The notes below the pieces were generated by a model. The model was not told where the DNA came from. It searched no databases and worked only from the letters and a program-made list of their open reading frames with translations. Shown here in pieces: positions 57,836-64,000 of a DNA stretch of 64,000 nt. The position numbers and the translations under genes were made by a program. Source of the DNA: JAKFWF01 sp031374115. Its GTDB lineage: Bacteria > Pseudomonadota > Alphaproteobacteria > Rhizobiales > Hyphomicrobiaceae. Within the stretch, counting starts at the first letter, position 1. Each line of letters opens with the position of its first letter. The DNA lies in contig JANMNO010000117.1 in the NCBI GenBank assembly GCA_031374115.1, positions 1-64,000 of the forward strand. The letters run 5' to 3'.

Positions 57836-58990
57836 CTACTGCAGCGCGACCCAATCGCCCTTCTTGATTTCGAGCATGCGAAAGGCCGACAGGTCGAGGC
57901 CCATATGATCGGCCGGTGACATATTGACGACGCCACCGGTACCAATGAAGCCTTTCGTCTTTTCAATTTCGTCGCGCACTTTCTGGCCGTCGGTCGCCCC
58001 TGCGCGCTTGATGGCCTCGACAAGAATATTGAGCCCATCGTAGGCGTGGCCGCCAAAGGTCGAAACAGGCTGCTTCGCATATTCGGCAAAGGCCTTCGTG
58101 TAGGCAACCACCACGGCCTTTTGCGGATCACTATCGGGTAGCTTTTCGGCGATAAGCAAAGCAGCGGCAGGTAGCCGTATCCCCTCCGCTGCTTCGCCAG
58201 CAGCATCGATAAAGCCCTTAGAGGCGACGCCGTGACTTTGATACAGGGGCACTGTGAAGCCAAGTTGCTTGTAGTTGCGCGTGACAATCGACGGGCCTTG
58301 CCCGAAGCCAGCGTTGAGCACCGCCTGGATGCCGGTCTTCGCTTTCACGTTGGTCAGCTGCGGTGTCATGTCGGTGTCGCGCGGGCCGTAGGTTTCATCC
58401 GCCAGCACCTCGATGCCGTACCTGCCGATGACTTTCTTGCATTCGTCCTGCATCGATTTGCCGAATGCATCCTGGCCGGAGATCATGCCGATCTTGGTCA
58501 GCCCGCGTTTCTTCATATCCTCAAAGATTTTTTCGCATGCCATCTTGTCGGTATGCGGCGTCTTGAAGACGAATTTTTTCGCCGGCTCGATGATGGCAAC
58601 GGCGCCACCCAGTGAAATGAACGGGAGCTTGGCGTCCTCGAACACCGGGATCATCGCCATGGTATCGCCGGTGGTCGATCCACCGACTTGCGCGATCACC
58701 TTGTCGTCTTCGACGAGACGGGTTGCAAACTGCTTGGCCTTGGCCGCATCGCCACCGGAGTCGTAAATCACGATCTCGATCTGCTTGCCGAGAACGCCGC
58801 CCTTTTTGTTGATGTCATCAGCAAGCATCTTCAGTGTCTTGGCTTCGGGATCGCCGAGGAAAGATGCTGGTCCCGTGACAGCAAGAACGGCGCCGATTTT
58901 GACCTTATCTTGCGCAATACTTGGGCTCGTAGCGGCGGCAACAAGCAGTACTGCCGTCGCGCATGCCGTAAACACCCGCATCAATTTCAT
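57836..58990 (-). CDS. livK: Periplasmic binding protein of the Liv-type importer
   Basis: A 384-residue type I periplasmic binding protein. The signal peptide MKLMRVFTACATAVLLVAAA ends near SIAQ. The mature start DKVKIGAVLAVTGPASFLGD is typical of the family, followed by QIEIVIYDSGGDAAKAKQFA. Binding proteins of this type bind branched-chain amino acids, amides or aromatic acids; sequence alone does not settle it. ATG 58990 has GGGAG upstream. It is the first gene of the operon and divergent from paaG across a 136-bp control region with a palindrome. Confidence 0.9.
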   Translation of the reverse strand: MKLMRVFTACATAVLLVAAATSPSIAQDKVKIGAVLAVTGPASFLGDPEAKTLKMLADDINKKGGVLGKQIEIVIYDSGGDAAKAKQFATRLVEDDKVIAQVGGSTTGDTMAMIPVFEDAKLPFISLGGAVAIIEPAKKFVFKTPHTDKMACEKIFEDMKKRGLTKIGMISGQDAFGKSMQDECKKVIGRYGIEVLADETYGPRDTDMTPQLTNVKAKTGIQAVLNAGFGQGPSIVTRNYKQLGFTVPLYQSHGVASKGFIDAAGEAAEGIRLPAAALLIAEKLPDSDPQKAVVVAYTKAFAEYAKQPVSTFGGHAYDGLNILVEAIKRAGATDGQKVRDEIEKTKGFIGTGGVVNMSPADHMGLDLSAFRMLEIKKGDWVALQ

Positions 58991-59063
58991 CGTATCTCGC
59001 TCCCACTGAAGAGATCGCCGCGCGTTTTGGATTTTTTCGGCGCCGTTTGCACACGAATGTATA

Positions 59064-59083
59064 TTGACCGACCAGCCGGTCAA
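59064..59083. promoter_or_regulatory. Palindromic operator between livK and paaG
   Basis: TTGACCG (59064-59070) and CGGTCAA (59077-59083) are perfect inverse complements around ACCAGC. The size and ACCG...CGGT half-sites fit a TetR-type operator such as that of PaaR-like regulators of phenylacetate genes. Its place in the 136-bp space between divergent livK and paaG suggests joint control of uptake and catabolism. Confidence 0.6.
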
Positions 59084-59126
59084 CGTAAAACTTTGACCCA
59101 AGTATCGCATTTATCAGGAGGAATTC

Positions 59127-59921
59127 ATGACGGCCGCAACGATCCTGGTCGACGATGCAGAGGGCGTGCGCACGATTACGCTCAATCGGCCGGAGAAGCT
59201 CAACTCGTTCAACGAGGTGATGCATAAGGAACTGCGCATCGCGCTGGCCGACGCAAGGGCTGATGAGATTCGCGCGGTATTGCTAACGGGTTCAGGCAAA
59301 GGTTTCTGTGCCGGGCAGGATTTGTCCGATCGCGTGCAAGCGCAAGGCGGTAGTGCGCCGGACCTGGGCGCGACCATCGATGAATTCTGGAACCCGTTGG
59401 TGCGCGAGATCCGCGATCTCGAAAAGCCCGTCATTTGTGCGGTAAACGGAGTGGCGGCCGGTGCCGGATCGAGCGTGGCGCTAGCGTGCGATATCGTGCT
59501 TGCCGCCCGCTCGGCGCGATTCATACAGCCGTTTTGCCGCCTCGGTCTCGTGCCGGATGCGGGTGGAACCTATCATCTTCCCCGCTTGGTCGGCGAAGCG
59601 CGGGCCAAGGGTCTAGCAATGCTCGGCGGCACATTATCTGCGATCGATGCCGAAAGCTGGGGGCTGATCTGGAAAGTCATCGACGATGAAAAGTTGATGG
59701 ACGAAGCGCGCCGAATGGCGCGACATTTGGCGACACAGCCCACACACGGTTTCGCGCTGATGAAACGCGCCTTCCATGCCAGCGCCACCAATTCGTTCGA
59801 CGGCCAATTGAACCTCGAACGCGATCTGCAGCGGGAAGCTGGCCGGACGCCCGACTATGCGGAAGGCGTGCGCGCCTTTTTCGATAAGCGCGAACCGAAG
59901 TTCAGCGGCCGGAAAGCTTGA
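59127..59921 (+). CDS. paaG: Ring-1,2-epoxyphenylacetyl-CoA isomerase PaaG
   Basis: A 264-residue crotonase-fold enzyme that converts the phenylacetyl-CoA epoxide to an oxepin and later isomerises double bonds. The oxyanion-hole blocks are LLTGSGKGFCAGQDLSDR (about residues 55-72) and VNGVAAGAGSSVALACDIVL (about 108-127), and FIQPFCRLGLVPDAGGTYHL carries the catalytic Asp. GFCAGQDL with RFIQPF is characteristic of PaaG rather than general enoyl-CoA hydratases. ATG 59127 has a near-ideal AGGAGGAATTC upstream. paaI follows 3 bp later. Confidence 0.92.
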   Translation: MTAATILVDDAEGVRTITLNRPEKLNSFNEVMHKELRIALADARADEIRAVLLTGSGKGFCAGQDLSDRVQAQGGSAPDLGATIDEFWNPLVREIRDLEKPVICAVNGVAAGAGSSVALACDIVLAARSARFIQPFCRLGLVPDAGGTYHLPRLVGEARAKGLAMLGGTLSAIDAESWGLIWKVIDDEKLMDEARRMARHLATQPTHGFALMKRAFHASATNSFDGQLNLERDLQREAGRTPDYAEGVRAFFDKREPKFSGRKA

Positions 59922-59924
59922 GCG

Positions 59925-60350
59925 ATGACAGCCGACGCAACGTTGCTCGCCAAGCGCTGTGCCGACGCAATGTGGGCAACCGATAAAGCGTCGCAAGCGC
60001 TCGGCATGAGATTGATCGACGTCTCGCCTGGCTGCTCGGAAATGGCGATGTCGATCTCCGGCAGCATGGTGAACGGGCACGGCATGTGCCACGGTGGTTT
60101 CATCTTCACCTTGGCCGACAGTGCATTCGCTTTTGCCTGCAACAGCTATAATCAGCGCACCGTCGCCCAGCACTGTTCGGTGACATTCATCAAGTCAGCC
60201 AAGCTTGGTGATCGCTTGACTGCGAAGGCCGTCGAACGCTCGCGAAGCGGGCGCAGTGGCATCTACGATATCACAGTCACCAACGACGATGGCATCGTGA
60301 TTGCCGAGTTTCGCGGACACTCGCGCACGATCGATGGCACGCTGGTTTGA
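59925..60350 (+). CDS. paaI: Hydroxyphenylacetyl-CoA thioesterase PaaI
   Basis: A 141-residue hotdog-fold thioesterase that releases CoA from dead-end phenylacetyl-CoA derivatives. The active-site block GHGMCHGGFIFTLADSAFAF (about residues 46-65) matches PaaI's HGG and catalytic Asp. CSVTFIKSAKLGDRLTAKA and RSGRSGIYDITVTNDDG complete the fold. It lies between paaG and paaK with minimal gaps, so it is co-transcribed. Confidence 0.92.
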   Translation: MTADATLLAKRCADAMWATDKASQALGMRLIDVSPGCSEMAMSISGSMVNGHGMCHGGFIFTLADSAFAFACNSYNQRTVAQHCSVTFIKSAKLGDRLTAKAVERSRSGRSGIYDITVTNDDGIVIAEFRGHSRTIDGTLV

Positions 60351-60363
60351 GTGGGTGAGTGCA

Positions 60364-61674
60364 ATGCTGGACCTGACGCCGCGCCGTGAACAGTTGGAGC
60401 CGATCGAAATCGCTTCACGCGACGAGATCGCGGCGCTGCAACTCGAGCGCCTGAAATGGACGCTGCGCCGCGTGTACGACAACGTGCCTCACTATCGGAA
60501 GGCGTTCGACGCGGCGGGCGTAAATCCTGACGATCTTCAATCGCTCGAGGATCTCGCCAAGTTTCCCTTCACCACCAAGGCCGACCTGCGCGCGAATTAC
60601 CCGTTCGGCATGTTCGCGGTCCCGCAAGAAAAACTCGCTCGCATCCATGCCTCATCCGGCACCACCGGAAAACCAACCGTTGTCGGCTACACGGCAAACG
60701 ACATATCGATGTGGTCCGATGTGATGGCGCGCTCAATCCGCGCCTCCGGTGGTCGTGCCGGCATGAAGGTGCACATCGCCTACGGCTACGGCTTGTTCAC
60801 CGGCGGGCTTGGCGCACACTATGGCGTCGAACGCCTGGGCTGCATGGCGATCCCGGTATCCGGCGGTATGACCGAGCGCCAAGTGCAGCTGATCAAGGAT
60901 TTCGAACCCGACATCATCATGGTGACGCCGAGCTACATGCTTGCGATCCTCGATGAGTTTGTGCGGCAAGGCATCGATCCACGCTCCACATCATTGAAGG
61001 TCGGTATCTTTGGCGCCGAGCCGTGGACCAACGCCATGCGCGCCGAGATCGAGGCTTCGTTCGACATGCACGCGATCGACATCTTCGGGTTGTCCGAAGT
61101 GATCGGTCCCGGCGTCGCCAACGAGTGCGTCGAGTCCAAGGACGGGTTGCACATCTGGGAAGATCACTTCTATCCCGAGATCATCGATCCAATTAGCGGC
61201 CGGGTTCTGCCTGACGGCGAGATGGGCGAACTCGTCTTTACATCGTTGACCAAGGAAGCAATGCCTGTCATCCGCTATCGCACGCGAGATCTCACTCGGC
61301 TCTTGCCCGGCACAGCCCGGTCCATGCGGCGGATGGAGAAGGTCACCGGCCGGACCGACGACATGATGATCGTGCGCGGCGTCAACGTTTTCCCAACCCA
61401 GATCGAGGAACTTCTTCTGGCGGTCGAACCGCTGTCAGCCCACTATCAGATCGTGCTCACGCGCGCCGATCGGATGGATGAGATGGAAGTGCTGGTCGAG
61501 ATCAGACCGGATGCGGATACGCCCGGCGCGCGGTCTCTGTCGGCTACGCATTTGGGCCAACGCATCAAAGATACAATTGGGGTGACGGCAAAGGTCAGCG
61601 TCATCGATGCAAACGGCATCGAGCGCTCGCTCGGCAAGGCAAACCGCATCATCGACAAGCGGCCGAAGGTGTAG
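60364..61674 (+). CDS. paaK: Phenylacetate--CoA ligase
   Basis: A 436-residue AMP-forming ligase that activates phenylacetate with CoA and ATP, the first step of the pathway. The P-loop-like motif is IHASSGTTGKPTVVGYT (about residues 97-113). GIFGAEPWTNAMRAEIE and YRTRDLTRLLPG are diagnostic of PaaK, with EKVTGRTDDMMIVRGVNVFP in the C-terminal domain. ATG 60364 (MLDLTPRREQ) is chosen, 13 bp after paaI; GTG 60355 is an alternative. Its stop lies 5 bp from the convergent paaE stop. Confidence 0.95.
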   Translation: MLDLTPRREQLEPIEIASRDEIAALQLERLKWTLRRVYDNVPHYRKAFDAAGVNPDDLQSLEDLAKFPFTTKADLRANYPFGMFAVPQEKLARIHASSGTTGKPTVVGYTANDISMWSDVMARSIRASGGRAGMKVHIAYGYGLFTGGLGAHYGVERLGCMAIPVSGGMTERQVQLIKDFEPDIIMVTPSYMLAILDEFVRQGIDPRSTSLKVGIFGAEPWTNAMRAEIEASFDMHAIDIFGLSEVIGPGVANECVESKDGLHIWEDHFYPEIIDPISGRVLPDGEMGELVFTSLTKEAMPVIRYRTRDLTRLLPGTARSMRRMEKVTGRTDDMMIVRGVNVFPTQIEELLLAVEPLSAHYQIVLTRADRMDEMEVLVEIRPDADTPGARSLSATHLGQRIKDTIGVTAKVSVIDANGIERSLGKANRIIDKRPKV

Positions 61675-61679
61675 CGACC

Positions 61680-62768
61680 TCACATCTGATCGTAATCGAG
61701 CACGACGCGATCGCTGGTCGGCTGGGCCTGACAGGTGAGGATGAACCCGGCCTCGATTTCCCACGGCTCGAGGGAAAAGTTGCGATCCATCTTGAGGGCA
61801 CCTTCGACGACCTTTGCACGGCACGTGCAGCACATCCCGCCCTTGCAGGAATACGGCACGCGAACGCCCGCCGCGAGTGCGGCATCGACGATGTGCACAC
61901 CGCGTTCAACGCGGATCGCGTGACGTGCGCCGTCGATGATCAATATCGCTTGCGCACCTGTGGCAGGCGCATCTGCGGCCGAGGGTTCAGCTGCGACCCG
62001 CCGCTGTGCCATTTCTGGGCCCGCACGAAAGTACTCGAAATGGATTCTTTCTCTAGGCAATCCCATTTCCAGCAGCGTTTCGCGCGTATCCTTGATCAGA
62101 CTGCCCGGGCCGCACAGGAACACATGATCGACATCGGCCAATGGCACGAGTGTCACCATCAATTGCTTGATCTTGTCGCCGTCGATACGGCCTGACAGCA
62201 TCGGAACATCGCTGTCGGCGTCGCGGCTAAGCACATGACATACCGTCAACCGGTCGAGGTGACTGTCCTTCAGATCTTGCAGGGCTTCGCGGAAGATAAT
62301 GCTGTCGAACGAACGGTTGCCATAGATGAGTACGAAGCGGCTTTGAAGTTCCGCTGCCAGTACGTGACGGATCATCGACATGACCGGCGTGATGCCGCTG
62401 CCAGCCGCGATCGCGAGGTAGGTGCGCTGTTCGCCAAGGCCGCCCGCGGGCAGTGCGAAACGGCCCGCGGGCAGAGACGCTTCGATCTGCGCGTCAACTG
62501 AAAATGCGGAATGTGCGTGACTGGAGAAAAGCCCACCATCGACGCGCTTCACGGTGATCCATAAATCGCGGTCGTCGGGCCCCGAACAGATCGAATAGGT
62601 GCGGCGAACCTCCTCGCCATCAAGCACGCCACGAACGACGAGATGTTGCCCAGGGCGAAATCTATATGCTTCCCGCGAACTCTCGGGAACACGCAATGCG
62701 AACGACATCGCATCGGCTGTTTCGCGTCGAACCGCGGCGATCGTTAGGGCGTTGAACTGATCTTTCAT
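61680..62768 (-). CDS. paaE: Phenylacetyl-CoA epoxidase reductase subunit PaaE
   Basis: A 362-residue NADPH:flavin/ferredoxin reductase that feeds electrons to the PaaABC oxygenase. The FAD domain has RFRPGQHLVVRG and RRTYSICSGPDD (about residues 36-70), and the NAD(P) domain has YLAIAAGSGITPVMSMIRHV and HVFLCGPGSLIKDTRETLLE. The C-terminal plant-type 2Fe-2S domain shows PYSCKGGMCCTCRAKVVEG and FILTCQAQP for the four Cys ligands. ATG 62768 (MKDQFNALT) is the family start; the open frame to 63002 overlaps paaD. It lies 19 bp after paaD. Confidence 0.94.
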   Translation of the reverse strand: MKDQFNALTIAAVRRETADAMSFALRVPESSREAYRFRPGQHLVVRGVLDGEEVRRTYSICSGPDDRDLWITVKRVDGGLFSSHAHSAFSVDAQIEASLPAGRFALPAGGLGEQRTYLAIAAGSGITPVMSMIRHVLAAELQSRFVLIYGNRSFDSIIFREALQDLKDSHLDRLTVCHVLSRDADSDVPMLSGRIDGDKIKQLMVTLVPLADVDHVFLCGPGSLIKDTRETLLEMGLPRERIHFEYFRAGPEMAQRRVAAEPSAADAPATGAQAILIIDGARHAIRVERGVHIVDAALAAGVRVPYSCKGGMCCTCRAKVVEGALKMDRNFSLEPWEIEAGFILTCQAQPTSDRVVLDYDQM

Positions 62769-62787
62769 CGCCGCTGGTTCGCTGAAT

Positions 62788-63300
62788 TCAGATGCATTTG
62801 AAGTACTCGAATGGCTCGTGGCACGACAAGCAGCGGTAATGGGCCTTGCACGCGGTCGAGCCGAATTCGCTGATGCGCTCGGTCTCGCCGGAACCGCACT
62901 TAGGGCACTGGGTCTCAACTTGCGAAAACAGCGCGCGCTTGCCGGATGCCTTTTCGGGCGGCGCGATGCCGTTGGCGCGAAGCTTCTCGCGGGCATCTGC
63001 ACTCAGCCAATCCGTGGTCCACGCCGGCGACAAAACGCGAGACACGCGAAAGTTTTTGAAGCCGGCTTTGGCTAGCGCTGCCTCGACGTCGTGCGCTATG
63101 ATGTCCATTGCCGGGCAACCCGAGTAGGTCGGTGTGATCGCGACTTCGAGCGTCTCGCCAATTAGCTTTACGCCGCGCAATATACCCATGTCGCGAATTG
63201 TAAGAAACGGCAGCTCCGGATCGGTCACGCGATCTAACACGGTGCGAGCCCGTTCGAGCAGTTCGGCACCGCTTTCGATCTGGCTCGTTCCAGCCGTCAC
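62788..63300 (-). CDS. paaD: Phenylacetyl-CoA epoxidase assembly protein PaaD
   Basis: A 170-residue protein of the MIP18/DUF59 group, needed for iron-sulfur or oxygenase maturation in the phenylacetate epoxidase. The N-terminal DUF59 part has VTDPELPFLTIRDMGILRGV and ITPTYSGCPAMDIIAHDVEA. The C-terminus has paired Cys motifs (CPKCGSGETERISEFGSTAC and CLSC) typical of PaaD. GTG 63300 overlaps the paaC stop by 4 bp and is preferred to the open frame up to 63402. Confidence 0.92.
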   Translation of the reverse strand: MTAGTSQIESGAELLERARTVLDRVTDPELPFLTIRDMGILRGVKLIGETLEVAITPTYSGCPAMDIIAHDVEAALAKAGFKNFRVSRVLSPAWTTDWLSADAREKLRANGIAPPEKASGKRALFSQVETQCPKCGSGETERISEFGSTACKAHYRCLSCHEPFEYFKCI

Positions 63301-64000
63301 CACTTGGCTCCAGGATAGGTGCGTGGCAGGGATTGCATCACCGCCAGCATCGGACCCAGGTGCTCGGTATGGATGCCTCGACGACCGCCCGAAATCATCC
63401 AACCGTCGCGCGGGCGGTCGAGTGTCGCCTCAGCGAGTACCGCATTGATCGCCGTGTCCCAGTATGGCTTCAGGGCGCCACGATCAACGCCAATTCCGGC
63501 ATCGATCATTGCGCGATCGACTTGGTCGATCGCCAATAGCTCGCCGGTGAACATCCACGCTTCGTCGATCTCGCGCTGCATGCGAGCACGGCTTTCATCG
63601 GTGCCATCGCCAAGCCGTATGACCCATTCGGCGCTGTGCCGAACGTGATACGCGCATTCCTTCTCGGCCTTTGCCGCTATGCCCGAAAGCTCAGCGTCGT
63701 TGGACTGTTTCATCGCGGTCCAGAAGAGTTCCGCAAATGTCGAATAGAACAGCTGTCGCGCCATCGTCGCGGCGAAATCGCCGTTCGGCCGCTCCACCAG
63801 CTGCAGGTTCAGATAGTGATTGGCGTTGCGGCCAAACGCCAGCGTATCCTCGTCGCGGCCATTGCCCTCAAGGCGGCCGGCGTATGCGTACAATGAACGC
63901 GCGTGACCGACGAGATCCAGGCCAATGTTAGATAATGCAATGTCTTCTTCCAGCGTCGGTGCGCGGCTGGACCATTCCGACAGCCGATGTCCAAGCACCA
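63297..64000 (-). CDS. paaC: Phenylacetyl-CoA epoxidase structural subunit PaaC (partial)
   Basis: The visible part is about 234 codons, cut by the right edge. PaaC is a ferritin-like helical protein that partners the catalytic PaaA subunit in the epoxidase. LGHRLSEWSSRAPTLEEDIA then LSNIGLDLVGHARSLYAYAG is the typical N-terminal region, with AAKAEKECAYHVRHSAEWVI in the middle. A GTG at 63998 is in frame, but family members have about 15-20 residues before LGHRLSEW, so the true start is probably outside. paaB and paaA are expected just beyond the window. Confidence 0.93.
   Translation of the reverse strand, partial: VLGHRLSEWSSRAPTLEEDIALSNIGLDLVGHARSLYAYAGRLEGNGRDEDTLAFGRNANHYLNLQLVERPNGDFAATMARQLFYSTFAELFWTAMKQSNDAELSGIAAKAEKECAYHVRHSAEWVIRLGDGTDESRARMQREIDEAWMFTGELLAIDQVDRAMIDAGIGVDRGALKPYWDTAINAVLAEATLDRPRDGWMISGGRRGIHTEHLGPMLAVMQSLPRTYPGAKW

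Overview
The window reads as an ordinary chromosomal stretch of a GC-rich alphaproteobacterium, most likely of the order Hyphomicrobiales (Rhizobiales). The evidence is the aa3 oxidase operon with a CoxF-like miniprotein and CtaG, an IalB-family protein, the SdhE-Mfd-RecG neighbourhood, a COG3904 secreted protein, a shortened OpgH and an aerobic phenylacetate (paa) operon. No rRNA or tRNA gene and no CRISPR array was seen. Genes are tightly packed, with many 4-bp ATGA overlaps and abutting convergent stops. Several short intergenic spaces are filled with hairpin-forming repeats.

Layout. 1-0.65 kb: a GIY-YIG mini-gene between hairpin repeats. 0.65-7.4 kb: pyroglutamyl peptidase, then on the minus strand the cytochrome aa3 oxidase operon ctaC-ctaD-ctaB-coxF-ctaG-ctaE-DUF983. 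7.7-14.4 kb: IalB, then DNA repair and helicase genes (mfd, recG) with the flavinylation factor sdhE. 14.4-21.2 kb: an envelope block with DUF502, a TPR/SPOR protein, glmS, glmU and a second SPOR protein. 21.4-28.9 kb: assorted metabolism (YpfJ-type metalloprotease, malonyl-CoA decarboxylase, serine hydrolase, 2-hydroxyacid dehydrogenase, FAD oxidoreductase, FkbM methyltransferase).

28.96-31.39 kb: a mobile cassette. It has 19-bp perfect terminal inverted repeats flanked by an 8-bp target duplication, a truncated IS1-like transposase tail, three small accessory genes, and a Fic-domain gene where the rest of the transposase should be. This is the most unusual structure in the window.

31.5-38.3 kb: a ClpP-like secreted protein and OpgH, then a plus-strand cluster encoding a BchC-like dehydrogenase, a coiled-coil protein, a PTPS/QueD-fold protein that has lost its catalytic residues, a GT4 glycosyltransferase and a methyltransferase. 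The last three are translationally coupled, and this may be an undescribed small-molecule pathway. 38.3-44.2 kb: a polyamine-type ABC importer with a Tat-exported binding protein, and an M20 peptidase. 44.2-49.4 kb: ComEC, glutamyl-tRNA synthetase and an unknown membrane-anchored protein. 49.7-54.1 kb: an operon of an acylating aldehyde dehydrogenase, an ADP-forming acyl-CoA ligase (two subunits) and a DMT-family transporter, possibly for sulfoacetate or a related acid. 54.5-64 kb: a branched-chain-type ABC importer (livKHMGF) divergent from paaG-paaI-paaK across a palindromic operator, with paaC-paaD-paaE converging from the right edge. Together these suggest uptake and aerobic CoA-dependent breakdown of phenylacetate or related aromatics.

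Three families of intergenic repeats recur: inverted pairs of a 27-bp imperfect palindrome (8.3, 21.4 and 49.5 kb); a two-stem hairpin element whose arms differ between loci yet stay complementary (1.7 and 18.6 kb); and CATTCCCGC-type hairpins at the left edge.
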